Positions 1-8,264 of a stretch of DNA of 25,345 bases are shown here, one piece after another. Under the pieces are notes generated by a model. The model did not search any database, had not been told where the DNA came from, and saw only the letters and a program-made list of their open reading frames with translations. The position numbers were made by a program, and so were the translations under genes. Origin of the DNA: an uncultured Bacteroidota bacterium (lineage in GTDB: Bacteria; Bacteroidota; Bacteroidia; Chitinophagales; Chitinophagaceae); contig CAMLGR010000060.1 in assembly GCA_946479615.1 (NCBI GenBank), forward strand, positions 1 through 25,345, given 5' to 3'. Within the stretch, counting starts at the first letter, position 1; each line of letters starts with the position of its first letter.

Positions 1-227
1 TTAATTCCATTGATGATCGTCTTGATAGTATGCTCGAGACCGTTATGTGCAATGAATTCTTTGTACGATTGTACCGTTATGACAAATCCGCCGGGTACCT
101 GCACCCCGAGTTGAACGAGGTGACGGATCATTTCTCCGAGTGACGCGTTTTTACCGCCCACAATATCGATATCATTGATTCCCACCTCTTCCAGGTTCAG
201 CAACAATTCGCCAGGGGAAGTTTTCAT
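1..227 (-). CDS. ppsA: Phosphoenolpyruvate synthase, N-terminal fragment (cut by window edge)
   Basis: The first 75 codons of a protein starting with ATG at 227-225 and reading off the left edge. Residues about 12-32 (NLEEVGINDIDIVGGKNASL) match the start of the PPDK/PEP-synthase ATP-grasp domain, with the hallmark VGGKNASLGEM, followed by VPGGFVIT. The NLEE.G..D.D.VGGKNASLGEM form is that of PEP synthase rather than pyruvate phosphate dikinase. The enzyme converts pyruvate and ATP to PEP, AMP and phosphate in the cytosol, the entry step of gluconeogenesis from pyruvate. It has its own promoter (-7 element at 271-278) with the upstream box shared by the neighbouring catabolic blocks. This suggests co-regulation with pyruvate-producing genes (inference). 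The family is usually about 800 residues, so about 90% of the gene lies outside. Confidence 0.9.
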   Translation of the reverse strand, partial: MKTSPGELLLNLEEVGINDIDIVGGKNASLGEMIRHLVQLGVQVPGGFVITVQSYKEFIAHNGLEHTIKTIINGI

Positions 228-270
228 GATCTTCAACAGCTTAATTAAGGAATAAAGTTTTTGAGTTGAT

Positions 271-278
271 CAAAAGTA
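271..278 (-). promoter_or_regulatory. Promoter -7 element of ppsA
   Basis: Reads TACTTTTG on the minus strand, an exact match to the Bacteroidota sigma -7 consensus TAnnTTTG, ending 43 bp before the ppsA ATG. No TTG/TTTG -33 element is seen at the usual spacing. Together with the operator box 52 bp upstream, this suggests an activator-dependent promoter (inference). Confidence 0.6.
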
Positions 279-297
279 GTCTGCGAACCCTGGAATA

Positions 298-334
298 AAT
301 ACTACGTTTATCTGTATTCTTAATACTATTTTTC
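298..334 (-). promoter_or_regulatory. Putative AraC-type operator upstream of ppsA
   Basis: On the plus strand, 322-334 reads AATACTATTTTTC. A second copy, AATACTACGTTT, lies at 298-309, 24 bp nearer the promoter; 10 of 13 positions match at that offset. The ATACTA core of the distal box begins exactly 52 bp from the -7 element (323 versus 271), the same as at ridA. It is a direct repeat in the style of AraC-family sites. Assignment to the regulator at 14057-14929 is inference. Confidence 0.55.
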
Positions 335-504
335 AATTAGATGAGAGGAGAAAAATGAGAGGGTGTAAAGGCGCAAAGAATTGCGAAAACAAAAGAAATC
401 CGGCATGATAATTCCTTCTTATGATGGTCTAAAATTCTATAGTCCGGCAAGGGTTTCACGCGGCGGGCGCGGCGGAGCAGCGGGTGTACTATGAATGAAA
501 TAGT
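335..504. other. Intergenic region with GC-rich island, no gene seen
   Basis: This stretch separates the stop of the FAD/Fe-S dehydrogenase gene from the ppsA operator. Positions 459-483 form a very GC-rich run built on GCGGCGGG, unlike the AT-rich spacers elsewhere in the window. Positions 366-389 contain AAAGGCGCAAAGAATTGCG, which resembles low-complexity CGCAAAG-type intergenic sequence common in bacterial genomes (recollection, not searched). I find no convincing hairpin plus T-tract terminator. The only minus-strand ATG reading frame is 26 codons (from 406) and has no support. Confidence 0.35.
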
Positions 505-3336
505 TCAGAGGCATTCATCGACGAGGTGGAGCAGGGATTCGTAGTTGGCGCCGACTGCATCGGACAGGGCCATCTCACAGGTTTTCGCAGATGAATAATA
601 GCCATTATAATTTTTTTGTTTCACTTCATCCGCTTCGGGCGCTGTAGCAGCGGCTGTCAGTTCAGGAAAGAGGAAACCGCGATCCCCGGCCATTCCACAA
701 CAACCCGCATGCAAAGGAACGTCTACCTGGCTGGCGCATTGCGATGCTACCGACATCATTTTTTTCTTCAGACCCATTTTCTCCAATGAACAGACCGGGT
801 GCAATGCAATGGAAGATTTTTTTTCTTTGATGTGTACCCGTGGAAGAATATAATCGTGGAGATAATCGATGCTATCGATAATGTTCATTTGATCGAAGCG
901 TGATTGATTCGCCGCATTGAGTACATGACGGCAATGTTGCAAGGTGTAGGTACAGGAACTCACATCGAGTATAACGGGGAATTTTCCCTGTTCGCTATCC
1001 TGCCAGAGTTGTTCGATGGTTTTATTGCACATGACAGTGAACGCCAATCCAAATCCTTTGGAAGAAAACAACTGGCCACAACAGGAGGAAGCAATCTGTT
1101 TGGGTATGATAACTCTCACACCCGCTTTCCCGGAGATATTTAAAAATGTTTCGTAGATATTTTTTTTATTCTTTACACCACCCATCATGCGGGAAATGCA
1201 GGACGGCATATATACGGCCGAATCCCGGAGGTTATTATTATCAACCGGCATACCGGATGATACCTTCAGAACAGATCGCCCCGGTGTCAGTAATTGATTA
1301 CTCCATAACGGAAATGCAGGAATGATTTTTTTAATCCCGCCGGTCAACCTGCGCATAGCAGATGCGCCGAATATTTTATTGACCAGGTTTCCTGTTTTCA
1401 GTGCAAACGAAACAAGTGAAACCGTGGTCCTGAAATTTTTCGCTACCATCACCGCTATCCGGTTGGCAAAAGAACTATGATTTTCTCTTCGCAACCGTTT
1501 GACAAGATCACCGGTATTGATATCGACAGGGCAAGCCGTTGCACAAAGTCCATCTACCGCACAGGTATCCAACCCATCGTATTGATATTCCTTTGCCAGT
1601 TCTTTGAAAGCTGCTTTTTCTCCCCGTGCTTTCAGCATCGCCATTTCACGCCGCACTACGATCCTGCGCCTGGGTGTTAAGGTGATATTACGGCTTGGGC
1701 AAACGTGTTCGCAATAGCCACATTCGATACATTTATCAACTTCCTGTTCTACTGCGGGCAACATTTTAAGATCGCAGAGATGCGCGTTTTGATTACTATT
1801 GATGATCACTCCGGGATTCAATAGGTTTTCAGGATCGATGGCTCGTTTGAGCGCCGTCATGATCCTGTACGCATCGCCTCCCCATTCCGTTTCTACAAAT
1901 GGCGCCATATTACGACCGGTACCATGCTCAGCTTTGAGTGTGCCATCATATTTTTTTACTACCAGGTCAACCACTTCACGAAGGAAAAGATCGTAACGGG
2001 TCACTTCTTCCGGTGTGTTGAAGGTCTGCGTGACTACAAAATGAATATTTCCATCTTTTGCATGACCGAATATGATCGCGTTGAGATATCCATGTTTTAC
2101 AAAGAGCGATTGCAGATCGGTTATCGCATCGCCTAATTGATGAACAGGGAAAGCAATGTCTTCCAGTATCACTGCTGTTCCACTGGCTCTTACTGCACCT
2201 ACTGCGGGAAACATTCCTTTACGCAGTTTCCATAAAAAGGCTTGCTCCGCACTATCCCTCGTGAACCGCACTTGCTCCAATAGCGATAATGTTTGCGCAA
2301 CCGGCAGGAACAGATCGATCTGTTCCTGCAAGGCCGCATCCGAATCTGCCTGGTATTCTACCAGCAATGCGGCTGCATAGGGTGGCAATGATTTAAGAAG
2401 ATCAGGTACGCCTTTTATATTTTCAATCGAACGAAGCGAAGCGCGGTCCATCAATTCCACGGCCTGCGCACCGGAAACAGACAATGGCACAATAGCGCGG
2501 CAGGCTTCGTACATATTTTCAAAATAAAGCAAGGCCGTGGCTTTGCAGGGATAATCAGCAATGGTATCCATTACGGCTTCTGCTATAAAAGCCAGTGTAC
2601 CCTCCGCGCCGATCAATAAATGCGCAAGTATATCCAGGGGGTGTTCATAATCGAGTAATGCATTCAATGAATAACCAACTGTATTCTTGGTCTCGTATTT
2701 TCTCCTGATGCGATCATACAGGGAAGGAATTGCCAGTAATTCTTTTCGTGCATTCGAGATCACCTCACAGATCTGCGGGCATTCCAGTTCAAATCTTGCA
2801 TAATCATTCTTTTGCTCTGTACTGAATTGTTTACCATCAGGAAGAATGAATCGGATATACCTGGTAGTATGATAAGAATTCAATTTCACCCCGCAGCACA
2901 TACCGCTGGAGTTATTGGAAAGTATACCGCCGATCATGGCGGCATCGATGCTCGAAGGATCGGGGCCGATCTTTCTCCGGTATCTTTTTAAATGTGCATT
3001 GACCATGCCACCGGTGATACCCGGCTGTAGTCTTACCTGCGTTGCATTTTGTTCGATCCCTATTTTATTCCAGTACTGGCTGAGATCAACCAGGATGCCA
3101 TCTGAAACAGATTGGCCGGATAAACTGGTACCACCTGTACGAAAGGTAAGCGGTATTTTATGTTGATGTGAGAATTGAAAAAGAGCAACGATCTCTTCTT
3201 CTTTTACCGGTTGAACAACTGCTTTTGGCCGTAAATAATAGAAGCCGGCGTCAGATGCATAGGAAACAAGATCGACCAATCTTGTTTTGATGCGTTCTTT
3301 GGGCAGAATATGTTCGAGTAGCTCGCCCGTTTTCAT
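505..3336 (-). CDS. FAD-linked oxidase fused to 4Fe-4S/CCG domains (D-lactate/2-hydroxyacid dehydrogenase type)
   Basis: A 943-residue fusion. Residues 40-260 form a PCMH-type FAD-binding domain with FRTGGTSLSGQS at 65-76. The FAD-oxidase C domain follows, with GHAKDGNIHF at 424-433, EHGTGRN at 470-476 and DPENLLNPG at 501-509. A dicluster ferredoxin domain follows, with Cys 536, 539, 542 and 546, then CAVDGLCATACP at 592-603. Two CCG heterodisulfide-reductase-type motifs sit at 752-754 and 879-881. This architecture is known from respiratory D-lactate dehydrogenases and YdiJ-type D-2-hydroxyglutarate dehydrogenases, which pass electrons from a 2-hydroxy acid to the quinone pool. It is the last gene of block D, 39 bp after the ceramidase-like gene. 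A role in oxidising D-lactate or another hydroxy acid made by the cluster is inference; the substrate cannot be read from sequence. All cofactor motifs look intact. Confidence 0.85.
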   Translation of the reverse strand: MKTGELLEHILPKERIKTRLVDLVSYASDAGFYYLRPKAVVQPVKEEEIVALFQFSHQHKIPLTFRTGGTSLSGQSVSDGILVDLSQYWNKIGIEQNATQVRLQPGITGGMVNAHLKRYRRKIGPDPSSIDAAMIGGILSNNSSGMCCGVKLNSYHTTRYIRFILPDGKQFSTEQKNDYARFELECPQICEVISNARKELLAIPSLYDRIRRKYETKNTVGYSLNALLDYEHPLDILAHLLIGAEGTLAFIAEAVMDTIADYPCKATALLYFENMYEACRAIVPLSVSGAQAVELMDRASLRSIENIKGVPDLLKSLPPYAAALLVEYQADSDAALQEQIDLFLPVAQTLSLLEQVRFTRDSAEQAFLWKLRKGMFPAVGAVRASGTAVILEDIAFPVHQLGDAITDLQSLFVKHGYLNAIIFGHAKDGNIHFVVTQTFNTPEEVTRYDLFLREVVDLVVKKYDGTLKAEHGTGRNMAPFVETEWGGDAYRIMTALKRAIDPENLLNPGVIINSNQNAHLCDLKMLPAVEQEVDKCIECGYCEHVCPSRNITLTPRRRIVVRREMAMLKARGEKAAFKELAKEYQYDGLDTCAVDGLCATACPVDINTGDLVKRLRRENHSSFANRIAVMVAKNFRTTVSLVSFALKTGNLVNKIFGASAMRRLTGGIKKIIPAFPLWSNQLLTPGRSVLKVSSGMPVDNNNLRDSAVYMPSCISRMMGGVKNKKNIYETFLNISGKAGVRVIIPKQIASSCCGQLFSSKGFGLAFTVMCNKTIEQLWQDSEQGKFPVILDVSSCTYTLQHCRHVLNAANQSRFDQMNIIDSIDYLHDYILPRVHIKEKKSSIALHPVCSLEKMGLKKKMMSVASQCASQVDVPLHAGCCGMAGDRGFLFPELTAAATAPEADEVKQKNYNGYYSSAKTCEMALSDAVGANYESLLHLVDECL

Positions 3337-3375
3337 GGATGGAAAATATGATTTTTATAGTAGCGTTACAAACTA

Positions 3376-4755
3376 TCAGCTGAGTTGTTTGACCAACTCC
3401 AGTAATTTTTCACGGATGCGTTTTTCTGCATCCATTTCCAGGAAACTGGTCCTGCATCTCCAGGTTTCATAGCCTCCTTTTTCAATTTCATGGGCCGGGG
3501 GAACATACCCTACAAAGTCATTGGCGAGGCATATCGTAAAGTAGTTATCGACAGGTTTGTTTTTTTTGAGCCATAATCCCGTTTCCGCAAAAAATTCCCC
3601 GCCCAATGCGCCGATGATACCTGAACCCAGTTTGATTGCCTGTACAGGAAAACCGATCTCACCAGGATATTCATACAGCAATACCTGTTCTCTTGCATAC
3701 AGTGTGCGCAATCCTTCGTCAGTGGGTTTGGGACCAACGAACGGATTAAAATTTTCAAAATCGGTTTCTTCTACAATTTTTTTCGAAACAACAGCTTCCG
3801 CGGCAGATGGCTTCCGTGTACCGACCCTGATCTCTTCATAGATCGCAGTCAATACAGGCAACTTCTCCCATTCAATAGTAGCAAGCCCGGCTATTACTTT
3901 ATCGGCCAGATCCCTTCCGATCAATTGGCTTTTAGCGTACTCTTCTTTGGGATAACGGTTGGATTGTACAAAATCCCAGATACTCGCTTCCCCGCTCGAA
4001 CCATTGCTTAATATCCCTACAAATTCCTTCCCGGCAGAAAGTTTGGTGGTAAGATGATCGGCAAAATATCCGAAATAGTCGGCGGTAATGGTTCCATTTT
4101 TGCAATCACCTACATAGTGCATGGAGTAATTGGCCAAAATACTGATCCAGTTTCCTTCGGTATCTTTTATTGCCACAAAATTCAATTCGGGATCAACCAC
4201 CGATGAGCGTTTGTCGATCTGGTGCTCATCACCAAATGGGTTTGTCTTAACTATATCCAGCTTACCTGTTACCGGGTTCCTCGCTTCATATCCCTGCTTC
4301 ATATAAAACCGCCGGCCAACCACATGCTCAGGAACATTTATTTTACCATAACCGATCTGTGCAGGCTGTACTCTTTTTTGTGCTTCGGCCACAGCAGTTG
4401 CAATCAGCGAAGGAAGTTTCAATGTATAAGGCAGATCGGCGGCGCCCATGAGCAGGTCGGCAACGGAACCGCCATAATGGGTATGCGTTGCAGAGACCAG
4501 GATATTCGTGGCCGGTATGCTTGTCTTTTCAGTGATCAGCAATTTTACCTGGTCGATAAATGATTTTGACATCGCGCAGATATCAACTACTACAAACGCT
4601 GCTGTTGTTTCCTGCGTTTGCAATACGATGGCTTTTGCATACAAACTGTCATGAATGCGTTGTGCATAGTGAATGATGAAATCACCATTCATCAATGTGC
4701 CCAGCGGAGGTGTGATATCGACCCGCGCAGCTCCTGCCTTAAAAAAAGATTTCAT
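3376..4755 (-). CDS. Neutral/alkaline ceramidase-like protein
   Basis: A 459-residue protein that starts with GAARVDITPPLG, the typical opening of the neutral/alkaline non-lysosomal ceramidase N-terminal domain. The zinc-binding-like SATHTHYGG lies at 88-96 (His91, His93), a third candidate ligand is His213 in NYSMHYVGD, and NGSSGEAS at 251-258 occupies the place of the catalytic-serine loop of true ceramidases. No signal peptide is visible, whereas bona fide bacterial ceramidases are exported and much longer. Proteins of this short type are common in Bacteroidota and Planctomycetota sugar-degradation clusters without a proven substrate. Here it sits between an M19 dipeptidase (48 bp upstream) and the FAD/Fe-S dehydrogenase. 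A hydrolase acting on an amide or ester of the cluster substrate is plausible; ceramide as substrate is unlikely (inference). Confidence 0.7.
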   Translation of the reverse strand: MKSFFKAGAARVDITPPLGTLMNGDFIIHYAQRIHDSLYAKAIVLQTQETTAAFVVVDICAMSKSFIDQVKLLITEKTSIPATNILVSATHTHYGGSVADLLMGAADLPYTLKLPSLIATAVAEAQKRVQPAQIGYGKINVPEHVVGRRFYMKQGYEARNPVTGKLDIVKTNPFGDEHQIDKRSSVVDPELNFVAIKDTEGNWISILANYSMHYVGDCKNGTITADYFGYFADHLTTKLSAGKEFVGILSNGSSGEASIWDFVQSNRYPKEEYAKSQLIGRDLADKVIAGLATIEWEKLPVLTAIYEEIRVGTRKPSAAEAVVSKKIVEETDFENFNPFVGPKPTDEGLRTLYAREQVLLYEYPGEIGFPVQAIKLGSGIIGALGGEFFAETGLWLKKNKPVDNYFTICLANDFVGYVPPAHEIEKGGYETWRCRTSFLEMDAEKRIREKLLELVKQLS

Positions 4756-4802
4756 TCCGGCTATTTATAAGTATGGCTCTTCAGAATTTACACCGAAAAT
4801 AA

Positions 4803-5888
4803 TTAACGCCATGCATGACGTAAAAATCTGAGCCAATTATTATGGAATATATTATCAATATCCGCTTCTTTGTATCCACGGCGGGAAAGGATCTCCTGGT
4901 ATTTCTGCAGATCGGCGATCGAATTAAGGTCCCAGGGCGATTGTTCCGTTCCGAAGTTACCATCCAGGTCAGTTCCAAAAGCGATATGCTCACTATTACC
5001 AGCGAGCTGGCAGATATGATCCCAGTGATCTACCAGGTTTTCTAATTTTATATTCAACTGCCAGGGATCCGATACCATATCGATAAACCGTGAATCCATG
5101 GCCCAGCAATCGAGCATGCCACCAATTACCGCCTTTCGTTTGATCAATGTTTTTATCTGCTCATCGGTTAGCTGCCGTTGCGTTGCAGCAATTTTCCGAA
5201 CGTTATGATGACTGGCCCAGACAGGTCCCTGGTATAAGTCCATAACTTGCTCAAAACCTTCATCGGTAAGATGTGTAACATCGAGGATCATGTTGAGTTT
5301 TCCCATTTCCTTCAACAACTCCACGCCTGCTGTCGTGAGACGGCCTTCGCGTTTGGTACCCGGTGCATAGCGACCCGGACCAAAATGCGAAAGACCGATC
5401 GCCCGCAATCCATATTCATAAGCACGTTCGATATAGGAAATACTTACAAATGAATCGGCTCCTTCTAGACTGAGAATATATCCAATGGGTTTTTTATTAT
5501 CATCGATGGAAGTATCGTTCCATAATTTCAGATGAGCTTCCAGTTGCTGCAGATTGACGATCTGCACCATTTCATCTATTGCTTCCATTTCCCGGTACCA
5601 GGCCAGTTGTGCCTGTGTCATGGCCCATGCCTGTGCCGGCGAGTTCCAGCCTGATACCGCACCCCCTCCACCGGCGGGTGCATATTTCGCCAGTTGCGTT
5701 GCTACGACCAGCCCGATCTTTCCTTTGCGCAATTCAGGTAAACAAACCGTTCCTCTTCCCCTGTCGTTCTTATCTTTCAAATGCATTTCACGTTCCCTGA
5801 TCTTATCCAACGGAAGTGTCAGGTCGCGGTTCCATTCAATCGCGTTCATGGCCAGATCCAGGTGCGCATCTATTATAAACTTATTCAT
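4803..5888 (-). CDS. M19 family (renal/membrane dipeptidase-like) metallohydrolase
   Basis: A 361-residue amidohydrolase-fold protein of peptidase family M19. The expected binuclear zinc ligands are visible: His9 and Asp11 (DAHLDL), Glu142 (LSLEGADS), His206 (DVTHLTDE) and His227 (ASHHNVR). Asp307 in FGTDLDG matches the catalytic aspartate. The family cleaves dipeptides, often with a D-residue at the C-terminus, and some members deacylate N-acyl-D-amino acids. There is no signal peptide, so it should be cytosolic. Its ATG overlaps the stop of the upstream 3HCDH-like gene by 4 bp (ATGA), a sign of translational coupling. Placement with an aminotransferase and RidA suggests release of an amino compound from an amide (inference). 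Confidence 0.85.
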   Translation of the reverse strand: MNKFIIDAHLDLAMNAIEWNRDLTLPLDKIREREMHLKDKNDRGRGTVCLPELRKGKIGLVVATQLAKYAPAGGGGAVSGWNSPAQAWAMTQAQLAWYREMEAIDEMVQIVNLQQLEAHLKLWNDTSIDDNKKPIGYILSLEGADSFVSISYIERAYEYGLRAIGLSHFGPGRYAPGTKREGRLTTAGVELLKEMGKLNMILDVTHLTDEGFEQVMDLYQGPVWASHHNVRKIAATQRQLTDEQIKTLIKRKAVIGGMLDCWAMDSRFIDMVSDPWQLNIKLENLVDHWDHICQLAGNSEHIAFGTDLDGNFGTEQSPWDLNSIADLQKYQEILSRRGYKEADIDNIFHNNWLRFLRHAWR

Positions 5889-6841
5889 ATATCGTTGTCT
5901 GAATTACCAAAAGGGTATTTCCTGATGATCTCCTGTATCTGGTAACTGTATTTACGGAATGTTTCATTCCATTTTTCCGTATCACCATCTTTATATTGAT
6001 AAAACCCCTTGTTATTTTCTATACCAAAATAACCCTGGCGCACGAGGTTGCTGAAAAATTCAGGTATCTGCCTGGCTTTGCATAATTCAGGATTGAGTTC
6101 TTTCATTACTTCTCCATAGCCGGCAGCTCCCATCAAATCCATGTACCGGAAATTACCGGCAAAAGAAAGATAATAGCCCGGATCATTGCGGCAGGCACGA
6201 TCGATATCTTCTATCGATGCATAACCATTCTCTACCAGGAAAAATGCTTCGCGCGCGATGGCGCTTAACATTTTGGAGCGGATACCCAGGTCACCGGCAA
6301 TAATGTAAGGATCTTTTTTCCAGTACTCCTTCGCATGCTGGCTGAAAGCAGCTACCAATGCCGCATCTGTTCTTTCATTGGCAATCAATTCAAGGAACAT
6401 GGTTGTATGTGCCGATTCGGACCAGTTCGCACCTAATATCCGGCCGGGATAAAGAGCATGTTCCTGGATCGATTCAAGCGGGATGCTTTCTGTACTGATG
6501 GCGATGACAGCCTCTTTCGAAAGCAGTTTCTCCAGCCGGCTGATTATGATTTCTTTTTCATTGAGATCTTCATTCGTGATAGCGATCCCCATACCATAAT
6601 CTCCATCGGCTTTGCCCGTATTGCCATCAATTATATCCAGGTCCTTTTGCTGCAATTTTTTATAGGCCGGTAATTTCAGATCGGCAAGATGGATATTGAT
6701 CCCATTCAATGCCTGTTCCGGATCGTTTGTTAGTAAGGTTATTTTATGACCTGCCTGCAAAAGACACACCGTTATACTGAATACCAATTTTCCATTGCCG
6801 GTTACCAGAACCGGCTTTTTCCTGAACCCAACATTTTCCAT
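5885..6841 (-). CDS. Divergent 3-hydroxyacyl-CoA-dehydrogenase-like protein, catalytic residues altered
   Basis: A 318-residue paralogue of the protein at 8265-9260, with the same layout: N-terminal Rossmann domain, then a helical C-terminal domain (GIRSKMLSAIAREAFFLVENG at 186-206). Key positions are changed. The dinucleotide loop reads GNGKLV (15-20) where GxGxxG is expected. The catalytic histidine position is Asn139 in LGANWSES, against Gly-Val-His-Trp in the paralogue. The asparagine of the FITNRLM segment aligns with Lys190. Glu151 of the His-Glu dyad position remains. The reading frame is intact and tightly embedded: 34 bp after the aminotransferase, 4 bp overlap with the dipeptidase. 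It may be a regulatory or heterodimer partner, or an enzyme with different chemistry (inference). Family assignment is firm; activity is doubtful. Confidence 0.75.
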   Translation of the reverse strand: MENVGFRKKPVLVTGNGKLVFSITVCLLQAGHKITLLTNDPEQALNGINIHLADLKLPAYKKLQQKDLDIIDGNTGKADGDYGMGIAITNEDLNEKEIIISRLEKLLSKEAVIAISTESIPLESIQEHALYPGRILGANWSESAHTTMFLELIANERTDAALVAAFSQHAKEYWKKDPYIIAGDLGIRSKMLSAIAREAFFLVENGYASIEDIDRACRNDPGYYLSFAGNFRYMDLMGAAGYGEVMKELNPELCKARQIPEFFSNLVRQGYFGIENNKGFYQYKDGDTEKWNETFRKYSYQIQEIIRKYPFGNSDNDI

Positions 6842-6875
6842 CTTACTATTTTCTGGTGGTTTTAGTTTATCTCAT

Positions 6876-8183
6876 TTATTTTATATCCTGCAATACCCGG
6901 CGGGCTGTCTTCACCGCATGATCGATATCCTTTTCTACGTGTGCTGCACTGATATATACCAATCCCCGGCCAATGATCCTGATACCTGCATTATGCATGG
7001 CCGCTATGAATTTTCCGAGTTTGATTTTATCATAGGTAAATGTGTCCCTGAAATCTTTTATCGCATCCAGGTGTGTAAAGGCGATATGGAACATCGGTCC
7101 CGGACCCTGCACGATCATTTGATGACCGCTGTCTTTCGCTGCCTCCTGAAGACCCTGCATCATTTTCTTTCCCAATTGAAAGATCCGGTCGTAGGGCTTT
7201 TCTTTTTCCAGTACTTCTATTGTTGCAAGTGCAGCAGCAACAGGTGCATTGCCCGAGTTCATCGTACCTGCATGGATCACTTTTGCTTCTTCGATCAATT
7301 GCATCCATTCTCTTTTCCCTACAATGGCACTGATCGGGTAACCGCTTCCCATTGCTTTGGCGAAAATGGATAGATCAGGCGTGACGCCGAAGTATTGTTG
7401 TGCGCCGCCAAGTCCAAGCCGGAAACCAGTGATGACTTCATCAAAGATCAGGGCGATGCCATATTGATCGCAGATAGTACGCAATCCCGCCAGGAACCCG
7501 TCGGCGGGAAGTATGCAACCGCTATTACACATGACAGGTTCTGTGATGATGGCGGCAATATCTTTATATTCTTTGGCAACAATGGATTTCACTAACTCAA
7601 GATCATTCCAGGGCAAAGTGATGAATTCATCTTTGGATGCTTCGGGCAGCCCCTGTGACCATGGATAGACCTCCGGTTGTTCACGGCTGCCCAATGCCTC
7701 TTGCGAAGGAGCGGAAATCGCCCAGCATACATTATCCATCCAGCCATGATAATGTCCTTCGAAGCGAAGGAATTTTTTTCTTCCAGTTTTTGCCCTGGCT
7801 ACACGAAATGCAGTTTGTACTGCTTCAGAACCATCAAGGCAAAAACGCAGCAATCCGGCGGAAGGGATCAACTGTTGCAATTTTTCAGCAAGCTCTATCT
7901 CGCGGATATGTTGCCCCGCATAGATCTGTCCTTTGGCGGAATATTCTTCAACGGCTTTCAATACATGAGGATGCGAATGACCAAGAATCAGTGGCCCCTG
8001 ACTTAGCGTGAAATCGAGGTATTCGTTCCCGTCTGCATCATAGATGCGACTGCCGGCGCCATGTGTATAAAAAATAGCATGGGGATGATTGTATTTCCTG
8101 AATTCAGATGATACGCCTCCGGCTAACACTTTCTTTGCACGATCCAGCAATAACGCAGACTGATTATATTGAATTCTTTTCAT
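6876..8183 (-). CDS. Class III aminotransferase (glutamate-1-semialdehyde aminomutase-like)
   Basis: A 435-residue PLP enzyme of fold type I, class III. The PLP lysine is K276 in IFAKAMGSG, the pyridine-nitrogen aspartate is D248 in LIFDEVITGFR, DGSEAV at 117-122 is the cofactor phosphate loop, and GHYHGW lies at 143-148. It resembles GSA aminomutases but sits in a catabolic operon, so it more likely transaminates an amino acid or amino sugar acid (inference). I chose the ATG at 8183. The frame opens further to a TTG at 8228, but family alignment begins at MKRIQYNQSALLLDRA, and the extra 15 residues look non-homologous. Flanked by the two 3HCDH-like paralogues, 81 bp downstream of the first. 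Such a pair could process a beta-hydroxy or beta-keto amino compound. Confidence 0.85.
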   Translation of the reverse strand: MKRIQYNQSALLLDRAKKVLAGGVSSEFRKYNHPHAIFYTHGAGSRIYDADGNEYLDFTLSQGPLILGHSHPHVLKAVEEYSAKGQIYAGQHIREIELAEKLQQLIPSAGLLRFCLDGSEAVQTAFRVARAKTGRKKFLRFEGHYHGWMDNVCWAISAPSQEALGSREQPEVYPWSQGLPEASKDEFITLPWNDLELVKSIVAKEYKDIAAIITEPVMCNSGCILPADGFLAGLRTICDQYGIALIFDEVITGFRLGLGGAQQYFGVTPDLSIFAKAMGSGYPISAIVGKREWMQLIEEAKVIHAGTMNSGNAPVAAALATIEVLEKEKPYDRIFQLGKKMMQGLQEAAKDSGHQMIVQGPGPMFHIAFTHLDAIKDFRDTFTYDKIKLGKFIAAMHNAGIRIIGRGLVYISAAHVEKDIDHAVKTARRVLQDIK

Positions 8184-8264
8184 AATTAAACGGGAAATTT
8201 TATCGATATGGCTCTGCCTGCAGGACAACAGGATGTCTTGCCAGTCAACATTGTTATTGGCGCA

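Noticed and set aside
404..406. Possible 26-codon minus-strand small gene starting at 406
   Set aside because: It has no recognisable sequence, no promoter of its own, and runs into the operator box; low-complexity spacer is a better explanation.
6843..6857. TTACTATTTTC between the aminotransferase and the second 3HCDH-like gene
   Set aside because: Similar to the box, but no -7 element lies near 52 bp and the gap is only 34 bp inside a packed operon.
6795..7373. Long plus-strand open frame (192 codons) opposite the aminotransferase and 3HCDH-like genes
   Set aside because: Its product is rich in Cys, His and Phe and shows no family motifs. It lies antisense to two well-supported genes, so it is a shadow frame.
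8184..8228. N-terminal extension of the aminotransferase from a TTG codon
   Set aside because: The 15 extra residues do not look like the family, whereas the ATG at 8183 begins exactly where homology starts.
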